Assembly (NCBI GenBank): GCA_003552565.1
Contig: PUNB01000093.1
Location: forward strand, 1 to 14,182
Length of the DNA stretch: 14,182 nt
Direction of reading: 5' to 3'
Origin: Lentisphaerota bacterium
GTDB lineage: Bacteria; Verrucomicrobiota; Lentisphaeria; Oligosphaerales; PUNB01
The notes under the pieces were generated by a model, which saw only the letters and a program-made list of their open reading frames with translations, did no database searches and had not been told where the DNA came from. Shown piece by piece: positions 12,625 to 14,182 of this stretch; position 1 is the first letter of the stretch, and each line of letters opens with the position of its first letter. The position numbers were made by a program, and so were the translations under genes.

Positions 12625-13173
12625 CTAGTCAACTTTCTTGAACCTCATTTCATCCTTTCTGAAAAGCTCTGAATTCTCAAGGTTTTCTCTGAGGGCGTGA
12701 ATGAAATCTTCCCTAGTGTCAATGTCGTCGCTGATTACCTCGGGATTCAACAAACGCACCGTCAGAGTTTCATTTTCGAGGGAAAAGTCGGCGTATTGCA
12801 GTGTCCGGTCATCCTCCGGCAGTTTAGCCTGTGCCGTTCCGAACCAGTCAATCTGCATCAAGGCCATCTCCTCCCCGGCCCATAAGCGCGTCAGTCCGAA
12901 CATAGCGTAGTCCTCGGCGGCGGGGAAAGAAATCAGATACTCCTTGTCATTCTGAGGCAGCACAAGCAGCCTTTCCTCTCTCCCGCGGGAATCCACCCGT
13001 TCCCACAACCCGACAAGCTCCGGATTCAGCGATTCAGTGGCCTCTTCGGCCAATTGCAGTTCATAATCACAGCCGACAGCCAATAAAGCAATTATCGCTG
13101 AGAAAAAGACAATTCGGCGACCTTCTTTCGTGATTATCTTTTTCGCTTGAGAAAACAATGAGCTTTTCAACAT
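12625..13173 (-). CDS. Putative lipoprotein of unknown function
   Basis: The 182-residue precursor has a basic N-terminus and a hydrophobic stretch (21-33) ending in the lipobox L-A-V-G-C35, followed by D36. The mature protein would be lipid-anchored at Cys35. Asp at +2 would favour inner-membrane retention by E. coli rules, which may not apply here. The mature part is acidic, beta-rich in look (LVGLWERVDSRGREERLLVL, YLISFPAAEDY, ALMQIDWFG) and may be lipocalin-like, but I do not recognise a named family. The ATG at 13171-13173 has AAGGAG seven bases upstream; an in-frame TTG six codons earlier would overlap that site. It follows the gene at 13213 by 39 bp on the same strand, so co-transcription is likely. 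Its stop codon lies in E5's right target duplication. Confidence 0.8.
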   Translation of the reverse strand: MLKSSLFSQAKKIITKEGRRIVFFSAIIALLAVGCDYELQLAEEATESLNPELVGLWERVDSRGREERLLVLPQNDKEYLISFPAAEDYAMFGLTRLWAGEEMALMQIDWFGTAQAKLPEDDRTLQYADFSLENETLTVRLLNPEVISDDIDTREDFIHALRENLENSELFRKDEMRFKKVD

Positions 13174-13212
13174 GACATTACTCCTTATCAAAACGTTACA
13201 ACATAATGGTTT

Positions 13213-13950
13213 CTAGACATTTTCAACTAGATCCTCGGCCGCCTTTTCATCTTCTTCCTTGCCGCAGACTGTCAGCCACACAGCCCCTTCGGCACCGCCG
13301 ACTCCACCAGCGGCCGTGAGTTCCGCCTGTACACTGGTCAGCATCGACAATGCCTCGATCTCCGTTATCACCTCGCCGCCGGGCACCGCGAACATGCGCG
13401 GCCCGGAAGCGCCGGGAGCATTCAGCAGACGCGCCGCCTGGTGTAAATCCATAGCGATTCGTTTCTCCAGACCGACCGGCAGAAGCAGCTCCACTCTTCG
13501 TCCCACCACCGCCTGTAAAGCGGCGCCGACAGTGCCTGCTTCAGGATGCCCAACCAGCACTCCAGCCTGCCGGTTTTCCAAGTTCAGGGCATTGGCTCCT
13601 TTGATCACCACATCTCCCTCTCTCAATTCCGGCAGCACATCAAATATAGTTTTCCCTGGCACCCATTGGCCATTGTCAATTACCACATCGCCTGGAAAAT
13701 CACCGGCGCCAATAAACCCTTTCTTGCTCTTGCCCGGGGGCAGTGTCATTCCCCGGACAAAACGATCACGGGAAAAACCTTCCTGTTGGTTTATGCTTTT
13801 GAGAACTTCTTCAGCCACGAACCCGTTCGTAGTGCCGGCCATAATCACAATCCTGCCGCCCTGCAAAGCTCGTTTTACCGATGCATGACCGGCAGTGGCT
13901 CGACCGATAAGTTTTTTTCCTGTTGCCGGAGTTATGATTAATTGCCGCAT
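13213..13950 (-). CDS. Conserved protein of unknown function
   Basis: The 245-residue protein is soluble by appearance, with Gly-rich turns typical of an alpha/beta fold: ITPATGKKLIGRA (6-18), VIMAGTTNGFVAEEVL (35-50), GFSRDRFVRGMTLPPG (58-73), DVVIKGANALN (113-123), GVLVGHPEAGTVGAALQAVVGRR (130-152) and VPGGEVITEIEAL (189-201). Similar proteins of this length exist, as I recall, in scattered bacteria and archaea as conserved hypotheticals, but I cannot assign a function or named domain. The GTTNG and GHPEAGT loops could bind a phosphate or nucleotide; this is inference. AGGAG lies seven bases before the ATG. It is first in a probable two-gene unit with the lipoprotein gene. Upstream lie a promoter-like pair and a REP-like palindrome. 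Confidence 0.82.
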   Translation of the reverse strand: MRQLIITPATGKKLIGRATAGHASVKRALQGGRIVIMAGTTNGFVAEEVLKSINQQEGFSRDRFVRGMTLPPGKSKKGFIGAGDFPGDVVIDNGQWVPGKTIFDVLPELREGDVVIKGANALNLENRQAGVLVGHPEAGTVGAALQAVVGRRVELLLPVGLEKRIAMDLHQAARLLNAPGASGPRMFAVPGGEVITEIEALSMLTSVQAELTAAGGVGGAEGAVWLTVCGKEEDEKAAEDLVENV

Positions 13951-13991
13951 TTTAAATCTCCTGTGAAAAATTGGTCAAAAACAATTTAAGC

Positions 13992-14019
13992 ACTATAGTC
14001 GAAAGAACTGTTGACACAA
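13992..14019 (-). promoter_or_regulatory. Possible promoter for the 13950/13173 gene pair
   Basis: On the minus strand TTGTGT (14019-14014) and TATAGT (13997-13992) are 16 bp apart, matching the sigma-70 consensus at 4/6 and 5/6 positions. It lies about 40 bp before the start codon. This is a visual match only. Confidence 0.3.
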
Positions 14020-14083
14020 TAGATGGCTGGCCTGATGTATTCATACTATATGCATGAGAAGCATCTGTGCAAAGGGTGTTTCC

Positions 14084-14128
14084 GCCTCGGGGTATCAGGC
14101 ACATCGCGCCGGCGCGGTGCTTGATATG
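14084..14128. repeat. Dispersed REP-like repeat, copy 2, forming a hairpin
   Basis: Bases 14093-14126 are an imperfect palindrome: TATCAGGCAC-AT-CGCGCC pairs with GGCGCGGTGCTTGATA with one mismatch and a two-base bulge. A related block lies at 76-120. It sits about 140 bp upstream of the gene starting at 13950. No T-run follows on either strand. Confidence 0.6.
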
Positions 14129-14182
14129 AGACATGTAATTCAGATTAGTTAATTAAACAACACACTCAGGTGGAATTATGCG

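Overview
This 14.2-kb window looks like ordinary housekeeping chromosome from a Gram-negative bacterium whose intergenic spaces are unusually full of short repeats and non-autonomous mobile elements. Gram-negative is inferred from an ADP-heptose pathway gene and a lipoprotein with a lipobox. The roughly 50% GC look, the four-helix-bundle 'suffix' protein and the dense heptamer repeats remind me of PVC-group genomes (Kiritimatiellota/Lentisphaerota type), but that is recall and not proof. No rRNA, CRISPR array, transposase or integrase is visible.

Layout. Bases 1-272 are non-coding repeats. A minus-strand block then runs, in transcription order, metY (5874-4555), a four-helix-bundle/zinc-ribbon gene (4316-3585), tilS (3399-1957), a thymidylate synthase (1633-794) and recX (794-273); the last two overlap by one base. 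Bases 5875-6495 hold a foldable RNA candidate upstream of metY, a 14-copy GTAATGC array and an 81-bp MITE-like element. A plus-strand block follows: a small cupin, two more MITE-like elements, rfaE2 and eda (14 bp apart), a 44-bp tandem hairpin repeat with terminators, and a TMEM165/GDT1 half-transporter fused to a ferritin-like domain. Next come tRNA-Pro(GGG) with a terminator, a PHP phosphoesterase, a 290-bp inverted-repeat element and a family 2 glycosyltransferase. The right end is a minus-strand pair: a conserved gene of unknown function followed by a lipoprotein gene that converges on the glycosyltransferase.

The main discoveries concern the intergenic DNA. (1) A family of 81-196 bp elements (1673-1868, 6314-6394, 6851-7029, 12447-12620, and a truncated copy at 7037) shares two characteristic ends around CGAAAAGG. 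The four complete copies are flanked by 7-bp target duplications, two exact and two with one mismatch, and three lie at or next to stop codons. (2) The four-helix-bundle gene is bracketed by two near-identical direct repeats of about 190 bp, each with inverted CGACTAG-heptad ends, like a cassette. (3) Several different 7-bp tandem repeats (GTAATGC, CGACTAG, GTTCTTC, GATTACA, CTGAAAC) recur, often as inverted ends of elements. (4) The GDT1-ferritin fusion suggests a metal exporter with its own sensing or oxidising domain, analogous to but different from MbfA.

The genes do not form one pathway. They cover nucleotide synthesis (TS), DNA repair control (RecX), tRNA modification (TilS), sulfur assimilation (MetY), cell-envelope sugars (RfaE2, GT2), sugar-acid catabolism (Eda) and metal handling. 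No complete defence or biosynthetic system is present.
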